Notes: a model not told the origin generated them from the sequence alone. Numbered from the stretch's first letter, positions 21,219-34,949 are shown. The stretch is DNA of 64,000 bases from Juglans regia (GCF_001411555.2 NC_049902.1:11785888-11849887); one strand, 5' to 3'. Translations and numbers: made by a program.

Positions 21219-21909
21219 GTATCTTTCATGGTAATATTGACACCAATGAGATGTCCTCCCCAAAAGAGGTTGAATGTTCTCAAAACATCAATGTTCCTGC
21301 AATAGATTAGCAAATGGATGCATCTAAAGTCAATGTAACAAATTCTCATAATTTGAACGGTTCTGTAGATTCTTTGGCACCTAGATCAACAAAGACATGT
21401 ATAGAAAGTACAGACAGATTTAATCAACTTGTAATTCAACAGGTTTATTATTTATACTTTTTTTTGTGATACTTTTTCTTGAACCCTTATATTATTTTCA
21501 TTCAAAATAATGAACATTTTGTTCAATACGCTACTTGTCTTGTTCGATGCCAACCTAGTTTTGAAACAATTACATCAGTAGCTTGTTGGGATAAGGAACA
21601 AATATAGAATTGAATCATGCTTCTTCTCATATTATTTTTGCCCTTTATTACTCATTTTTCAATGATATGCTTAATCAAAGTATTCATACGCTTTTAAGAG
21701 ATTTCCACTATTGTTTGGTGTATGTTTGTTTAGTGTTGTAGGTAAGCGGTATCAACAATCCACTGGCCTTAGGCAAATATTACAAACTGTACCACTTTAA
21801 GTTGATTCCTTGTTATTCGTGTCATGCTATAGATATTATGGAGTAAAAATATTTTATCATAAAACAAATGGACAAATGATTTTTGCTATGTTGATGGAAC
21901 AATTGTTTT

Positions 21910-23640
21910 AGTTACGAATGATGTTCCCAATCAACTTTAACATCTGTTTACTTCCAACACAGCTGAAACTACCAAATTGTTTACCTATGTTTGCACATAT
22001 AATGACAAATTCTCTTTTATATCCTGGAGTTAAATTTGATAGAGATTTGTACAGAAAAATGAATTTACACATTTCGAGTACAATGATAAATTTAGTTATT
22101 TTGGATGGACGTCATTCTTATTTAAAACTGTATTTTATGATACTGAACACAAATTAGAGAACTGCATTTCTGACTCAGGAAGATTGGATTCATCGATTAC
22201 TACTCAACTCATGGTTATCTTTTCGTTAATCCATATTCTATTTTCTTTTAAACCCTTAGTGATCTACCCAAATTACAAAATCATGATATCTATATTAGAT
22301 CAGATCCTGATTTAGATCAACATATTTTTAATACTCCTACAGCATCACAAGTGGTATTAATTTGGATTGAAAATGATGATTCAAAGTAGTGAACAAGGTG
22401 AGACATTGTGGTGTCCAATCATGTAGACAGAAGTCATATAGTTTAGTATTATTTTGATTGTTATGATACAATTCAATATCCATTGTTATTTTTGTTCGGT
22501 GTCGCTGGTTGACACCAGGGCATACAAAGAGTAAAGAAATGAACCACATTATTACATACTTAAACAACAACATCAATTGATCTCCAACAATCAATCTCGG
22601 CAAATGACTTACTTAGAAGAGAACAATAAGATTAGAATAATTTCTCTATTCTAACATTTTGATGTTTAGGCCTTACATTTGAACTACCTAATCTTTCACA
22701 TTCATTTTGTGTAGTGCTAAACAAAAAAGGAAAGAATCAATTGTTTCATGCTCTGATCTGAATACTACCATTACAAGTTACAAATCAAAGAAAATATCAA
22801 GTCTATTTTCCTATTCTTTGATCGTTTGTTGCAGCAATTCGTGGTTGTATGTATATTAAGATTGAAACATCACGGTTGGATTACTTCCATAATAAACAAC
22901 AACAGATTTGATTTGAGGTGTACCGAGGTATTCTTGATAGTATTTCACTTGAGGAAACTAGCGGTTCCAAAATTGGGAAGGGCATTATTTTGCCTTCATA
23001 TTTTATTGGGAGTTCAAGAGATATGCAAAAAAGATATATAGAAGCAATAACTTTAGTCCAACATTATGGAAAACTTAATATTTGCATAACAATGGCATGT
23101 AATCCAAGTTGTGAAAAAATCTTGAATGGATTGGGGCACAACAAAAGACACAAAACTGCCCTAGTCCTAACTTTTAGAGCACATTTAGAAGAACAAAATG
23201 ATCAGTTATTCAAGTGGTAAATTTCTTATTTGGAACCAACAATATAAAATGTGAACTCCTTGAACAAAAAGTGTTATAGACCGAATCGTTACAGCAAGTC
23301 CATTTGAAGGTGAAAGCTATTATCTACGGATATTATTACATCATATAAGAGGTCATTTATTATTTAATCACTTCAAAATAGTTGGTGGTGTCATAGCTCC
23401 AACATTTCGTAAGGTAGGTACCATGCATGGTTTGTTGGAGAAAGATAGTAGCTTAGAAGATTTGTTTATATGAGGCATTTTTGTATCAAATGTCATACAA
23501 CTTGAGTCAACAATTACAAGGATCTTGGTTTATTGTAGTCCTACAAATCCAAGAGAACTGTAAGAACGTTTTGAACAAGATATGTCAGCTAATTTTAATA
23601 TAGTCAAAAATGCTTCAACAAATATTAGAAGATAGGTTTT
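21910..23640 (+). pseudogene. Helitron Rep/helicase-like protein, N-terminal and Rep part (broken)
   Basis: Shifting frames contain the conserved order of plant Helitron proteins: GVKFDRDLYRK near 22027, a DGRHSYLKLYF-like stretch near 22100, NLVFADIH-like text, then after 22900 YRGILDSISLEETSGSKIGK, LPSYFIGSSRDMQKRYIEA and CITMACNPSCEKI, and PTFRKVGTMHGLLEKDSSLE near 23400. SSRDM and CNP are typical of the Rep nuclease region. Many stops (for example at 22156, 23218, 23472) rule out function. The protein would nick DNA and drive rolling-circle transposition. Confidence 0.82.
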
Positions 23641-23797
23641 GCGAAGTATTTCTTCTACACTTGAATTTATGGAAAAAGACATCAAAATGTTTCATCTTCT
23701 AGATGGTGATATTTTTTTTAATGAGGACCAATTTGAATCTAAGGAGATTAATGATGAATTGACTTTCATAATTTCATAAGAAGACGTTCTAGCATCA

Positions 23798-25192
23798 ATG
23801 ACTCTTAATGATAAACAAAAACATGTTTATGATTCAGTCTTACATAAGGTTTGCTCAAATGAAGCAGCTGCATTCTTTATTGATGATCTTGACAAAACAG
23901 GGAAGACATTTCTATATAACTTACTTCTTGCTACAACGAGATCAAAACAATTAATAGCACTTGCAACTGCATCATTTGGTTTTGCTCCATCTATTTTTCA
24001 TGGAGGTTGGATTACACATTCACGATTTAAAATTTCATTGGATTTTGATAAAAACAGCACATGCAGTGTTAGCAAACAAAGTGCACTTGCAAAATTACTA
24101 CATATTGCAAGGTTAATCATATAGGATGAAGCTACTATGTCAAGAAAAGAATCTATAGAAGCATTGAACAAAATTCTTTGTGATATCAATGGTTCGGAAG
24201 AATTATCATTCGGTAGCAAAGTTGTTATGTTTGGTAAAGCTTTTTATCAAATTTTGTCTATGGTTTGTAAGACAAGAATATATTGATGTCAATTTAGTTT
24301 CTTTTTACTTATGGTCTACACTGACTAAGATTGGCTTCATCGAAAATAGGCAAGCAAAATCATATCCAAATTTATCAAATATCTACTTCAATTAGGCAAT
24401 GGAGTAGCACCAATCACAATTGAAGAAATGATAAGAATTCCTGATGACATGCTTATTTTTTATGAAAATGATGTTGTCTCTTTGGATAGTTTGGTATATG
24501 TTGTTTTCCAAGATATTTATGATTATTTAGAAAATTTATCAGAATTGATGAATCGAGCTATATTAACACTTAAGAAAAATTCAGGTTATAAAATAAATAT
24601 CATACTCATTCAAAGATTTCCTGGTGAACTTAGAAAGTAATATAACTTTGATGAAATAATAGATACATCTAAACAAGGTATTATGGAGCATTTTTTAAAT
24701 ATTTTAACACCAAATGGACTTCCACCCCATGAATTACTACTTAAGAAAAACTACCTCATCATGTTGTTTAGAAACATTGATCCTTTAGAAGGAATATGCA
24801 GCAAAACACGGCTGATTTGTCGCAACTTTGATTGTAATGTCATTGATGCAGAAATTGCAATTGGTCACCATATTGGAAAAAAAAGTTCTTATACCAAGGA
24901 TTTCATTCATACCAAATGCTGATAAAAACAATGGCTTCTCATTCAAACGAACTCAATTATCTATCAAACTAAGTTTCACAATGACAATTAATAAGTCACA
25001 AGCACAAATATAAGATTTTGTTGGCATATATCTACCTCAACCAATATTTTGTCAAGGGCAATTATATGTGGCATAGCCAAGACTACTACTTTGATAAAGA
25101 TTCTAATAAGACTAATACTAAGTGATGGATCTGAAGAAAAATACACAAAAAATATTGTTTATAGAGAATTATTAAGATTGGGGTCTTCATGA
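23798..25192 (+). pseudogene. Helitron Pif1-like helicase (broken)
   Basis: A 108-codon frame from 23798 begins TLNDKQKHVYDSVLHKV and carries a degraded Walker A (DDLDKTGKTFLYNLL, where intact proteins have GPGGTGKT) and APSIFHGGWITHSRFKI. Later frames give SDEATMSRKESIEALN, the helicase segment from 24428 (PDDMLIFYENDVVSLDSLVY), RNFDCNVIDAEIAIGHH and KLSFTMTINKSQAQ. The end falls at 25190-25192. A TAG after LIIW (24122), frameshifts and the altered Walker A show it is dead. It is the collinear partner of 1-963. Confidence 0.85.
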
Positions 25193-25630
25193 TAATATTA
25201 TACATGTAATTGCAATCAATTGTGTGAATTCTTGTTCCAAACAATTTCTTTACCTATAAAAAAATTGGATGTATAACTTTTTTTTTTTTTATGTTTATTA
25301 TTCTATTCATTGATTTATTGCACTTATTCCATTAAAATTAAACTTATATACTAATACATTTATTATCTTTCTACATGACTAACTCTAAAATGTGGACCAT
25401 TTGTATGTTAATAAAAAAATATCACTCCAAATATAAAGAATTGGAAAATGAAGAAGATTGTAACAGACAAATCACCTATGCTAACAACATAACACTCACC
25501 AGTAAAATACAAAAGTCTGACATGATCAATCCTGATGTACAACACTTGTTACCTTTCATATTTGGGAAAACAAACTAAACCTCTATGTTCCATACTATAA
25601 AACAGTATTTTAAAAATAATCATATATTAG

Positions 25631-27333
25631 TTTATAAGTGTTATTTTTATGTAATTTTTATTACTCTTTTATTTATGAAAAATGTCATTTTTCCTTCAAT
25701 ACTATTGATTTTATTTTATTTCTACATATTTTTATTTATTTTTTTGGATTTGAAGGAATGAGAAGATTTAGTGCAAAAATATATCATTTTGATACAAAAG
25801 AAGAGACTACGGATCCAGACCAATGAAAGCCAGCAAGATCTGAATAGAGTCGATGAGATTTGGGCGAGGAGCCTTGTCCCGTGGGCAGCAAAGAGATTTC
25901 TCTCCCTCAAAGGGGAGAAGACTTACATCTCGGTAGGTGAGGAAACTCGTGACCAAAAGGCGCGACCAAAAGACGAGAAGATTTGGCGACAAGGCTCTAG
26001 GTGGTTAGATTGGGCAACTAGTCTAAACGACTAACTTAAAAGATCAACCTAAACGACATCGTGGATAACAACTAGAAAAGGCGAGATGAGTCTTTCGTCC
26101 CGGTCTTTGTGACCTTCACGTCCGTTCATTTGTGACCTCCTTGCCAGTTATATTCAGTGTACACGACATCTATTCGGTGGGATAATTCATCCCGACTGGG
26201 ATCAATCTGCTGCTGACCACCAAATCTAAGTTCCACAATCAATTTGTTGGCGACCAAATCCTTTCGAGTTCCACAATTTAAGCCATATATCACTGAATCT
26301 TCCATTTTAGATAATCTCGTTATTCTTGGGATAATTTCTTTTATGTTAATATTTATCTTTAGAAATTATTTTATAGATCTTTAGGCTAGATTGTAGCCGC
26401 AGTTATCTTGTTTCCATATTTGAATTTTGACATCTATTTAATCTCGACTTGTGGGATGAATAGAGCGGAGTTCTAAATCGGAGTCAAGAGTTTTTATATT
26501 TTAGACTCTGAATCTGAGTTTAGAGTTTTAGAATTTATTCTTCAAGTGTTTTTTTGAGAAAACGGAACTGGAAGGCAGAGACGAGAATTGCATGCTTCAT
26601 CAACTGACTTCATTGAAGAACACAAGTTTTATTCTTTTTCTTTTCAATTCCATTATGAACTAATTCTATTTTCTAGAGTTTTGATGTAGCCTAACATTGA
26701 ACACACAGTTTATATTCCAAGTTATTTTATTTTCAATATTTTCATGATTGAGTGTTTATTCCTTATTCTTAATACTTACAATTTTCTAACTAACTATTGT
26801 TCGATCTTTTGGATTGCAATGAGACCGAGAGGTGATTTGTAATTAAAACTCCAGGATTAAACATCATTAGTTGAGCGAAAGCATAGATGTTTTACTGCGA
26901 TTAATGTGATTTTCAAGAAAAATTCAAAGAACTTAATGAGTCTCCAATTAGTTAAATTCACATAGAGATATGAAGTTATTAGTTGGAGATATTTTTGGTA
27001 TTTTTCAAGAGAAAATATTGAATAATTAAGGGATTTTTATCATCAACTTGGGATAATTGGGATTTTATAACAAGGAAGAATAAATTGTATGGGATTTGCT
27101 AGGTGAAGTCAAATGTTCTAGATCTATTCTTATTATTTTTAAAATCTTAATTTTAATGTTCTTATCTTTAATTTAATTTAGATAAACTATTCTTCAAATT
27201 TTGGTTTTCCAAATAGCATAATTAATTTTGTCAATATCATAATTATTCTCTGTGGGTTCAATAATTAATTTCTTTAAAACAATTTACAACTTGTTACGAT
27301 TCTGTGCACTTGCAGATATATTTTTATGCGAAC
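25631..27333. mobile_element. 1.7-kb insertion in Helitron copy B, LTR-like
   Basis: Copy A reads continuously across this point (near 1400), so the segment is an insertion. ATTAG lies on both sides (25626-25630 and 27334-27338) and may be the TSD. The right end, ACGATTCTGTGCACTTGCAG and then GCGAACA, resembles the 3' ends of Ty3/gypsy LTRs. The left end does not show a clean TG. The interior is AT-rich with a more G+C-rich part at 25800-26250 and no retained protein domain. A solo LTR is the likeliest explanation. Confidence 0.55.
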
Positions 27334-27899
27334 ATTAGTCTTTAAAACCACATTTTAATTCCTTCCAACATATTTTTCAAAATATTAATTTTTTAATAAT
27401 CAAAACTTAACTTTAGAACCAAATTAGCTTATTAAACTAATTACATTATTTTTATGTTCTACAAGGTAATCAACTGTAAGCTACCATATTTGGCAAATAT
27501 ATTGATTTACGTGATAACACTTTACATATTTTTCAATCATATTACATCAACAATGCATATGTGAGGCCATTGGATCCTAACATATAATCGAAACACATGA
27601 ATACCAATGGATCTTAAATTTGTAAACAAACATTGACAAAATTTTAAATGATGAAGAACCATTGCAGCCACCAAAGTACAACATTATCCCCTTTAGCGAA
27701 CTTAATGTCTACAAAGACACAATCGCAAAGTTAGGTAATTCTCTAGTTAGGTAATTCTCTCTTTAACATTTTGAAATTCTTTCATAACTTCAATTATTAC
27801 AAATTACAAAACTTAAATCTAATTTATTAGATCTCTTAGCAGTTACAATATACGTCAAGCCACCTAAATAGATAAACTCAATGCATGGACCAACAATCC

Positions 27900-28736
27900 T
27901 GATATGAACCAAAGTGGGCCTACTCTTAAAGATCATTTGCAAGTTCCAGATGGGCCAATTACAAGATCAAGGGCCAAGAAGATCAAGGAAGCAATGCACG
28001 GATTGGTGCAATCCATTTGGGATGAAACTAGCAAGAGCCCAATACTCAAGATGTGCTTGAAAGAAGGAGAATCAGTTTTGATCCACCTAATTCAAGCTGT
28101 AAAAGACATGACTTAGAGATAGGGCCTAATTGTTATTGGAGGCTTTCAATTTGGTTAAATGATTTATTTTATTAGTTTAGAATAAGTGGACTTGAAAAAG
28201 TTTGGCCTACACATCTTATTTTTAATGAACTAGAGTTTTTCGGGAAGACCTTGTATTTTGGTCAATGGCTTATTTAGAAAGTTACTTTTTAGGAATTAGG
28301 GTTTCAAGATGTTACTGTAGCGGTACTGTAGCTACACATACTGTAGCGCAATACTATTCATCCAGGGGCATTTTGGGTAAAAGGGGCTTTCTTTTACCTA
28401 GGGTTTTAATTATGTTTGGTTTAAATACTCTTTGTAGCCTCATTTGAAGTTTAGACAATATTAAATTTATTTGTGAGTTGAGTTTTCTCCTCTTGTTCTT
28501 GGTTGAACTCTTAAACTTATCAAAGGTAAATCACAACCTTTGTGGCGTTCCTCCTTTGTAATCTGGGTTCTTGAGACGGGTTCTTCAATGGGTCTAGATT
28601 TTAATATAATCTAGGTTCTTGAAACAAATTCTCATCGGATCTAGTTTCTCCATCTGTTGACTTGATTTTGGCTTTCTTTGAGAGTTTTCAAATTGATTGT
28701 GGGTTCAAGGGATTTCATTCCCACGGGTTCATATCA
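27900..28736 (+). mobile_element. Solo LTR, 837 bp, TSD AATCC
   Basis: It starts TGATATGAACC and ends GGGTTCATATCA. AATCC is duplicated exactly at 27895-27899 and 28737-28741. Copy A shows the unoccupied site near 1951. An open frame at 27904-28116 (NQSGPTLKDH..., with PITRSRAKKIKEAMHGLVQS) is a stretch commonly found in or near the LTRs of plant Ty3/gypsy elements and is not a stand-alone gene. The terminal 11 bp resemble those of the gene-carrying LTR element at 5262 (TGTTATGAACC). Confidence 0.93.
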
Positions 28737-28885
28737 AATCCTCTAAGAAATATATATTATTGACCAAAGGTAAAAATATATTCTAAATTATTTATTTATT
28801 ATAATTAACTTTCAATTTTAGCTTATTACCCATTTTATTTATCAACATTAAACTATTGGGTACTCTTACTTGAGTTTTGTAAGAT

Positions 28886-31400
28886 GAATGTTATATGTTT
28901 AACTATGTGGAGTTGAATTATGCATGCCAAATATGAAAAAAAATTCAAAAATTAGTGTTGCTAAACTAGTCATCCTTGGAACATGCCTAAAAGTTGGTTC
29001 TTACAATGGTTCTTTTAAGAAATAACAATGTTATATTTTTTAAACAGACTTTAGCATTTACACCTACATAATTTGTCTCCTTGCTTTGCATTTTTTTTAT
29101 AAGTTTTAAAGGTAACACTTAATGATGCACTACTTGAATATATAATTACAAAATAATTGAATCACACATCTGCATCAGTTGTGACGTCCCCAAATTCTGT
29201 TTGGAATTTGTGCAACACAAGGTTACCTGTCCCTGTTCATGAAAGATAAAATATGCAATATACCTCGCATGCAACTAACAATATGCAATATTAGAAACGG
29301 ATAATAATTTTTTTTTTAACAATATTATGTACCAGATAAGATATATCCCAAATTAACATAAGGATACTTCATAAAAGTCACATGATAACTGATATCCAAA
29401 GGTTACAGTGCTTTATCCATAATATCTACAACATTACTTGTGTTGGAAATAGAGCTCCTCAAGTACATAATCAAACGAACATCATAACTACTAGACTAGC
29501 CTAAGGAGTAGCTTCGTGCAACTCGGTCAGGATTGCCATAATCCTATCTACTAATTGGAGCATTGTAGCGTTGAGCTCCTCATCGTCGCATCATGGCCTA
29601 ATTGACCTCGTCCAGGTGATCCTCTGCCTATTTTCCAGGTCCTGATACACGATCTACCATTTTGGAGAGAATTATAATTGGGACTACCATGATAAGATTT
29701 TATTACAAATCTCAGCAAGTTAGCAAAGAACTTAATTAACACTTTAAATATGCATGCATGACAATAAAAGCATGAATGCATAATATCATCATAAATAAGC
29801 TTGACATGACTTGACAAATACATGACATGTGCTAACATGACTTAAACTTAAATGAAAGGAACTTGAACATGGACTGAACTTGACATGACATGAACTTGAA
29901 CGTGAAATAACATGAACGTGAACTTGAAATAAACATGACGTAAAACTGAACATGAAACTTGACATGAACTGAACAAGAACTTAATGTGAAATCGAACATG
30001 AACTTGAACATGAAATAATCATGAACTTGAATGGTATTCTTGTCTCATGGGATTATCACGATGTCCTTGTCTCATAGAGTTGCCACAATGTTCTTGTCTT
30101 ATGGGGTTACTAAAATGATGTCTTTGTCTCATAGGATTACCACGATAGAGTTGTCTTGTCTCATGGGATTACCATAATTTAATAATAATGACATGAACAA
30201 TAACTTGACTGTGCGTGGACGTAACATGATTAGATTTGAAAAATAATGTTTTCGAGATACACAAACTGTACTTGAGACATAACGTGACATGAAATGAAAG
30301 GACAGATGACCTAACGCAACATAAATGTGAAATGTATGCAAGACAAATGACATGACGTAACACGAAACAGACCAACATTTTGTGACATGACATAACATAT
30401 AACAAACAAACATTTCATGACATAGTTGACCATTACAAATGAAAAGCACCATAACATGAAACTTAAAGCACTTCCATACTCATCTAAACAACTCTAATAA
30501 TATAGATTGTCTTTTTCTCGATCAGTAACTACTACAAATAACGAAAAAATGTGTCTCTCAACTGGAGTCACGCCCAGTATATTTGTGCATTGCATAAATA
30601 TTCTAAAAAAAAAATGAGATGAGTTAGATTCACATACTTTGAAGGACCATGTTCTTAAAGTCGTGGTGGTGATAGAAAGAGCCCATGGGTGTTTATGGTA
30701 GGATTGATTTCTTGAGGTGCAGTGTTTGCAGATTTTTAGAATGGTGGGTTTCATTTGTGTCGACATTTGTGAATTTGTAATGTAAGGGGCTATAGAAATG
30801 ACCAATTTCTACACTATTAAAATGATGCCCGATGGTCAAAACCCTAATGGGTAGTTCGCAGTCTTTGGGTCAGGGGCAGGGAATCTTTGTAAAAGGAAAA
30901 GGGTCGATGTCGTACAGTTACCAGACAGTCTTGAAACCCTGCTGGATTGGAAGAGACTTATCTCTCATGCGATCAACGGACCTGGGTTGCCTCACCGTGG
31001 GTCTTGAGATGATTGCAATAGCTCGAGTTGCCTTCCAATTCCTACGTATGAAGATTGTTTCTCAATTGCAGATGAGATGGCCCCTCGCCCATTCCGTGAA
31101 GTGGGCTGAACTGGTGAGGTCCGACGTCGATGAGGGCAGGAGGTGGGTCTGCCCATAGTGATGAGCCTTGCGTTGAGATGAGGGGTGGGTGAAGGGGGTG
31201 GGTGAGGGGCATTCATTGTTTTCATTACACCCATGTATGTAAACAGTCCCTTTTGAGGAAAGTAAAAAGTAAAGGTCAGGAGGTGTGTTTGTCAAATTTG
31301 AAAACACATCAATGCACTTCATACACCGTTTGAATTGGAGATAACTTTACCGTAAGGGATGAGTTAAGATGAGCTCAACTCATATTCGAATCCAAACCGG
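28886..31400 (-). mobile_element. LTR-like retroelement remnant
   Basis: TGTGACGTCCCC near 29180 looks like the start of a Tekay-type LTR, and AAATCTCAGCAAGT near 29713 is the inverted form of the ACTTGCTGAG block of such LTRs, giving minus orientation. Repetitive CATGAACTTGAACATG text at 29850-30020 and a tandem array at 30034-30180 follow. No gag or pol is seen, and I could not fix the right end or a TSD. 28886-29180 shows nothing further. Confidence 0.45.
30034..30180. repeat. Tandem repeat, about 33 bp unit
   Basis: Four to five imperfect units contain CTTGTCTCATGGGATTACCA with variable endings (ACGATGTC, CAATGTT, AAATGATG). It lies within the LTR-like remnant. Confidence 0.75.
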
Positions 31401-33150
31401 GGCTAAAAGTTCAAAAATACACTTCCAATATATTTCTAACATACTCCTAAGAAATATCATGCTTTCAATCATCAAGCAAAAATCACAAATCCATCACCAA
31501 ACTTTCGGCTTCATCACTTAAACTCAAAACCGATTGCCTTAAGGTTTGGTTTTTGATCAAATCCTTTGATCCAAAACATACCATGACAAAAATCACAAAC
31601 CAAAAACATCACATTGTTTAAAACCAAGTCTTAGAGTATATCCAAGCATTAAACTCAATATCACATGACCATATGTGCATCAAAACAACCACATACCCGA
31701 AAACCTCAAAATTGTGACCTAACCGAGTCTCTTTATGCATAAAAAAATCATATCTTTAAAACCAACACAAAAAATCTCCAAAATAACATGTAGATCAAAG
31801 ACTTAGCATAATCATATAAAAATATCAAAGCCATTGGAGCATGATTTTACCACAAAAGATCTGCTTTCACAAAACATAAACTGTTTTACTCCTTCAAGTT
31901 TCCAAGTTTTTAGATCTAAGAAAGACTTTCATCAAAAGCTTATAACTTGCAACAACTCCTCATCAAACCTTCATATACACATGTTAACTACACTCCATAA
32001 ATAAATCAGACCTAGATCTTTCTAGCAGATTGGTAAAAAATACCAAAATATCAAGCATTGTCCAATTTATCGCTCAGAATGACCTTTCTGAGTTTAAAAC
32101 AACTTTTGACCGATCAAATACCATAAAAATCAACATAAAATATATCCACAAAAATTAGACTCAAAGACGAACAACTATTGTGAAGGAACTTCGTGAGAAA
32201 ATATTTACAAAAGCTTCAAAAAGACGAGCAAAGTGACTCAGGAAAACAGTCCAAGAGAACCTTTAGGTTTCTCTCCAAGAAGTGTTGGAAATGAATGAAA
32301 GGAAAGGGAATGGACTTGGACTCTTTCTTACACAACTGAGGGGTGATGAGAGGGCTGTAAATGACACTTGAGTAATGGTTGTGTCAGACAAAAAAGGAGC
32401 AAACTATGGGTAATGAGTGATTTTCAGCCAATGAAGCTTCTTTGTGATGGGTGGTCATGAGGTGGCCTTGGCCTTCATATCAAGTACAACTTGGGACTAC
32501 TTTGGGAAATGTTTGGTCAGCCATGGCAGGTGAAACTTTCTCCACAAGCCTTGCAAAGGTGGCTCAATTTTGTGGGCCTTAACCAAATTGGCTTCAATTT
32601 GAGGTTTAAAGAAGGTTTGTCTAGGGGTTGTTATTAAGCCCTAATCTAATTTTTCTTGGTGCAATAAAATTTTTAAGGTTTAGATGTTTGAATAATGATG
32701 TCATAACATGAATTTGAGTGGTTAATAGTATGTGAAAATGATTTAATCAAGTGATTAAACACTAAGCTAGAAACCGAATCCTTTTAGGGTTTGGGGAAAC
32801 TGTTTAGGGTTTTGGTTTCAACCAAGCTTTTGGAGTTTTCAATAAATTCAGTTTTTGGGATTTCATTAGGGTTGAAACTCTCTTTGGTTTGGCACAAAAT
32901 GGATGGTTGGATGGAATAATATTTTGCTTAGGTGACATGATCTCAATGCTTGATTTCTTTCACATTTTCATCTCTAGGTTCTTCTTGGTGCCAAGTGTCC
33001 AAATACTTTTTATTTTTTTTATTATTTGTGGACGAAGATTGGAGGACGGGATTAAAGGAGAATGAGATTGTGAATTGTAGAGGATTTGATTGTGTATGTG
33101 GTTTTGGGAATTGCTTGATTGTGCTGTTAAATTGTGAATCACTTAATTGA
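31401..33150. other. AT-rich sequence without recognisable genes
   Basis: No ORF of note, RNA gene or flanked element is visible. The text resembles the U3 part of LTR retroelements (simple A/T- and CA-rich phrases), but no ends can be defined. Confidence 0.4.
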
Positions 33151-33167
33151 ATTTGTTGTGGAGATTG

Positions 33168-33340
33168 GAGGGGCGGGGGGCGGACGGTTAGAGGTCCACC
33201 CTCGCACCCCCATCAACAGACTGAGTACCCCACCCGCATGGACGAGGGCGGAGCCCGGGGAAAAAATCCCGAACCCCACCCATGCGGGGGCGGGGGGCGG
33301 GATAGGGGTGGCCCCGCCCCGTAAGGGGCGGGTAGCACCC
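33168..33340. repeat. G+C-rich island with GGGGCGG / CCCGCC motifs
   Basis: A sharp change from AT-rich sequence to about 170 bp dominated by GGGGCGG, CCCCACCC and GCCCCGCCCC. Some motifs face each other (GGGGGCGGGG against CCCCGCCCCG), so folding is likely. It could be a small non-autonomous DNA element of the type with CCCGCCC termini. No TSD was found. ORFs across it are low-complexity. Confidence 0.6.
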
Positions 33341-34059
33341 TAACAAATAGAACATAAGAAAGCACAATTGAATAGATAAAACAGGAGAAAGACAACTTTT
33401 TAATATCAAGTATTACTTATATTTATTGACCAAGAGTACCTACCAATATGATGCCATAAGATCTGTTGTTTCATCAGATTTGACAAGGATTAAAAATATG
33501 ATATTTAACAATCTCCTTTGAGGTTACTAACCTGCCAGACTATGTATCAAAAATCATAAGATAGACTGAACACGGAAAGGGCGAGAAAGAGTCAGAGAGG
33601 CAAATTTGCTTTAGAATATTGCATCTCAATGGCTGCACAGACTACAATAATCAATCTCATTTTTTTTTTATTATGATATAAACTTTGTAAGAAACAGATA
33701 AAATAAACTTAGAAAAGTCATCGCTCATCCCCTAGAATTTATTGTTCAAGGATGCAAGTTCAACACTATCCTTATTTCAAAGGGAAGTAGAAGATAGTTT
33801 GATAGGAGCTTCCTGGAAAAATAGGACTCACCAGCCCATGAGACCACTAGAAAATAATAACTGAATGGAATAACAAGATGTACACAGTAAGAGAGAACAA
33901 GTCCCCAAAGCTGGGCCATGGTGTGTAGATCAGGCATTATTATCGTACCACCATCACTTATCAAGATTTCACATCCAAATGAAGTAGTTAATTCCTCTCA
34001 ACAATCTTATGATCTGTACAAAGCGGTCCAGCATATGAGAATGTCGTCCCGATCAATGT
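33341..34059. other. Spacer, no gene seen
   Basis: AT-rich sequence with a T run at 33660-33669. I see no coding or structural feature. Confidence 0.4.
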
Positions 34060-34603
34060 CCAGAACTGTGACCAGATGGGTTACCACCTGATATTGCTCA
34101 CTGTAAATCAAATTGGGATGTGGCTTTCAGTCGGTTTCAAATAGAATTGGTGCGAGAGTTATAATCAGAGATTCTGAAGGTAAGGTTGTGCCTACTTGAG
34201 AAAAACCTCTGGATATCCAATTGGAACCAGTTGCTGCAGAAACTTTTGGTGTTGGAAGCTATGAAGTTCTGCCAAGAAATAGGACTGGGTAAGGAGATAT
34301 TTGAAGTTGACTGTGGACAAGTGATTAATGGTTTGAATGATCGTAATCTGAATTTATGCTCACATGGACAATTAATTGACGATGCTAAAGAGTACTCTGA
34401 AACAATTTCGTTCAGCTCATGTTATTCATGCCAAAAGGGATCATGCTAATCGTGCAGCTCGGTCTAGCCAACTCAGCATTGTCTTTATCTTCTTTTCGTG
34501 TACACATGGAGGATGCTCCATTATGTGTTCAATCCATTGTACTTGACCAATTGTATATTTCCTAATGCATGAGATTATTAGTTTTTCTCAAACAAAAAAA
34601 AGA
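34060..34603 (+). mobile_element. LINE 3' end with RNase H remnant
   Basis: The + strand carries, in shifting frames, RNase H pieces of an L1-type plant LINE: ARVIIRDSEGKVVPT, LEPVAAETFGV, LEAMKFCQEIGLGKEIFEVD, and HVIHAKRDHANRAAR, which corresponds to the terminal RREANxxAHxLAK region. It ends with an A-rich tail near 34590. The homology between the two mTERF blocks begins just to the right, so the LINE abuts the duplication edge. Confidence 0.75.
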
Positions 34604-34946
34604 AGATTTTATTCTCATCTCTTTTACTAAAAAAAAAAACAAACAATAGAAATAAGTAAACTGCTTTCAATTTAAGATGACTCAACCATTGTCTTCAAGC
34701 AGAAAGATTCATAGCGGTTAATTACCTGCTTCCCAGCTTGTATGAAATGTACGACAAGCATTTGTTTAAATTGTCCAAAACTGTAAATAATATCAACCAT
34801 AAGAACTAAAATCAACTTCCAGTGCATTCTTATAAAAAAATGGCCAATTGGGTCAAGTTCTGTATGTTCAAACAGAGTTCTACAAAGAGACCGGCCCTAA
34901 AGAATACCTTAACTGGGATAATCAAAGTCTGCACATCAGGTGCAAT

Positions 34947-34949
<3 letters not shown>

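Larger units (their letters stand above)
20532..28885 (+). mobile_element. Decayed autonomous-type Helitron, copy B
   Basis: It holds, in order and all on + strand, the N-terminal domain, the Rep (HUH-type) region and the Pif1-like helicase of a plant Helitron, all broken by stops, then a long 3' non-coding part shared with copy A. Homology of the mTERF block ends near 20527. The next bases, A followed by TCTATTTCC at 20532, would fit insertion between A and T with a TC start, but the 5' end is not proven. Two insertions interrupt the 3' part (25631-27333 and 27900-28736). The 3' end is the end of homology with copy A near 28885. Confidence 0.72.

Noticed and set aside
25771..26034. Host gene at 25.77-26.03 kb
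   Set aside because: The frame of 87 codons lies in an insertion with LTR-like ends and shows no domain; the more G+C-rich text is probably the LTR's transcribed part.
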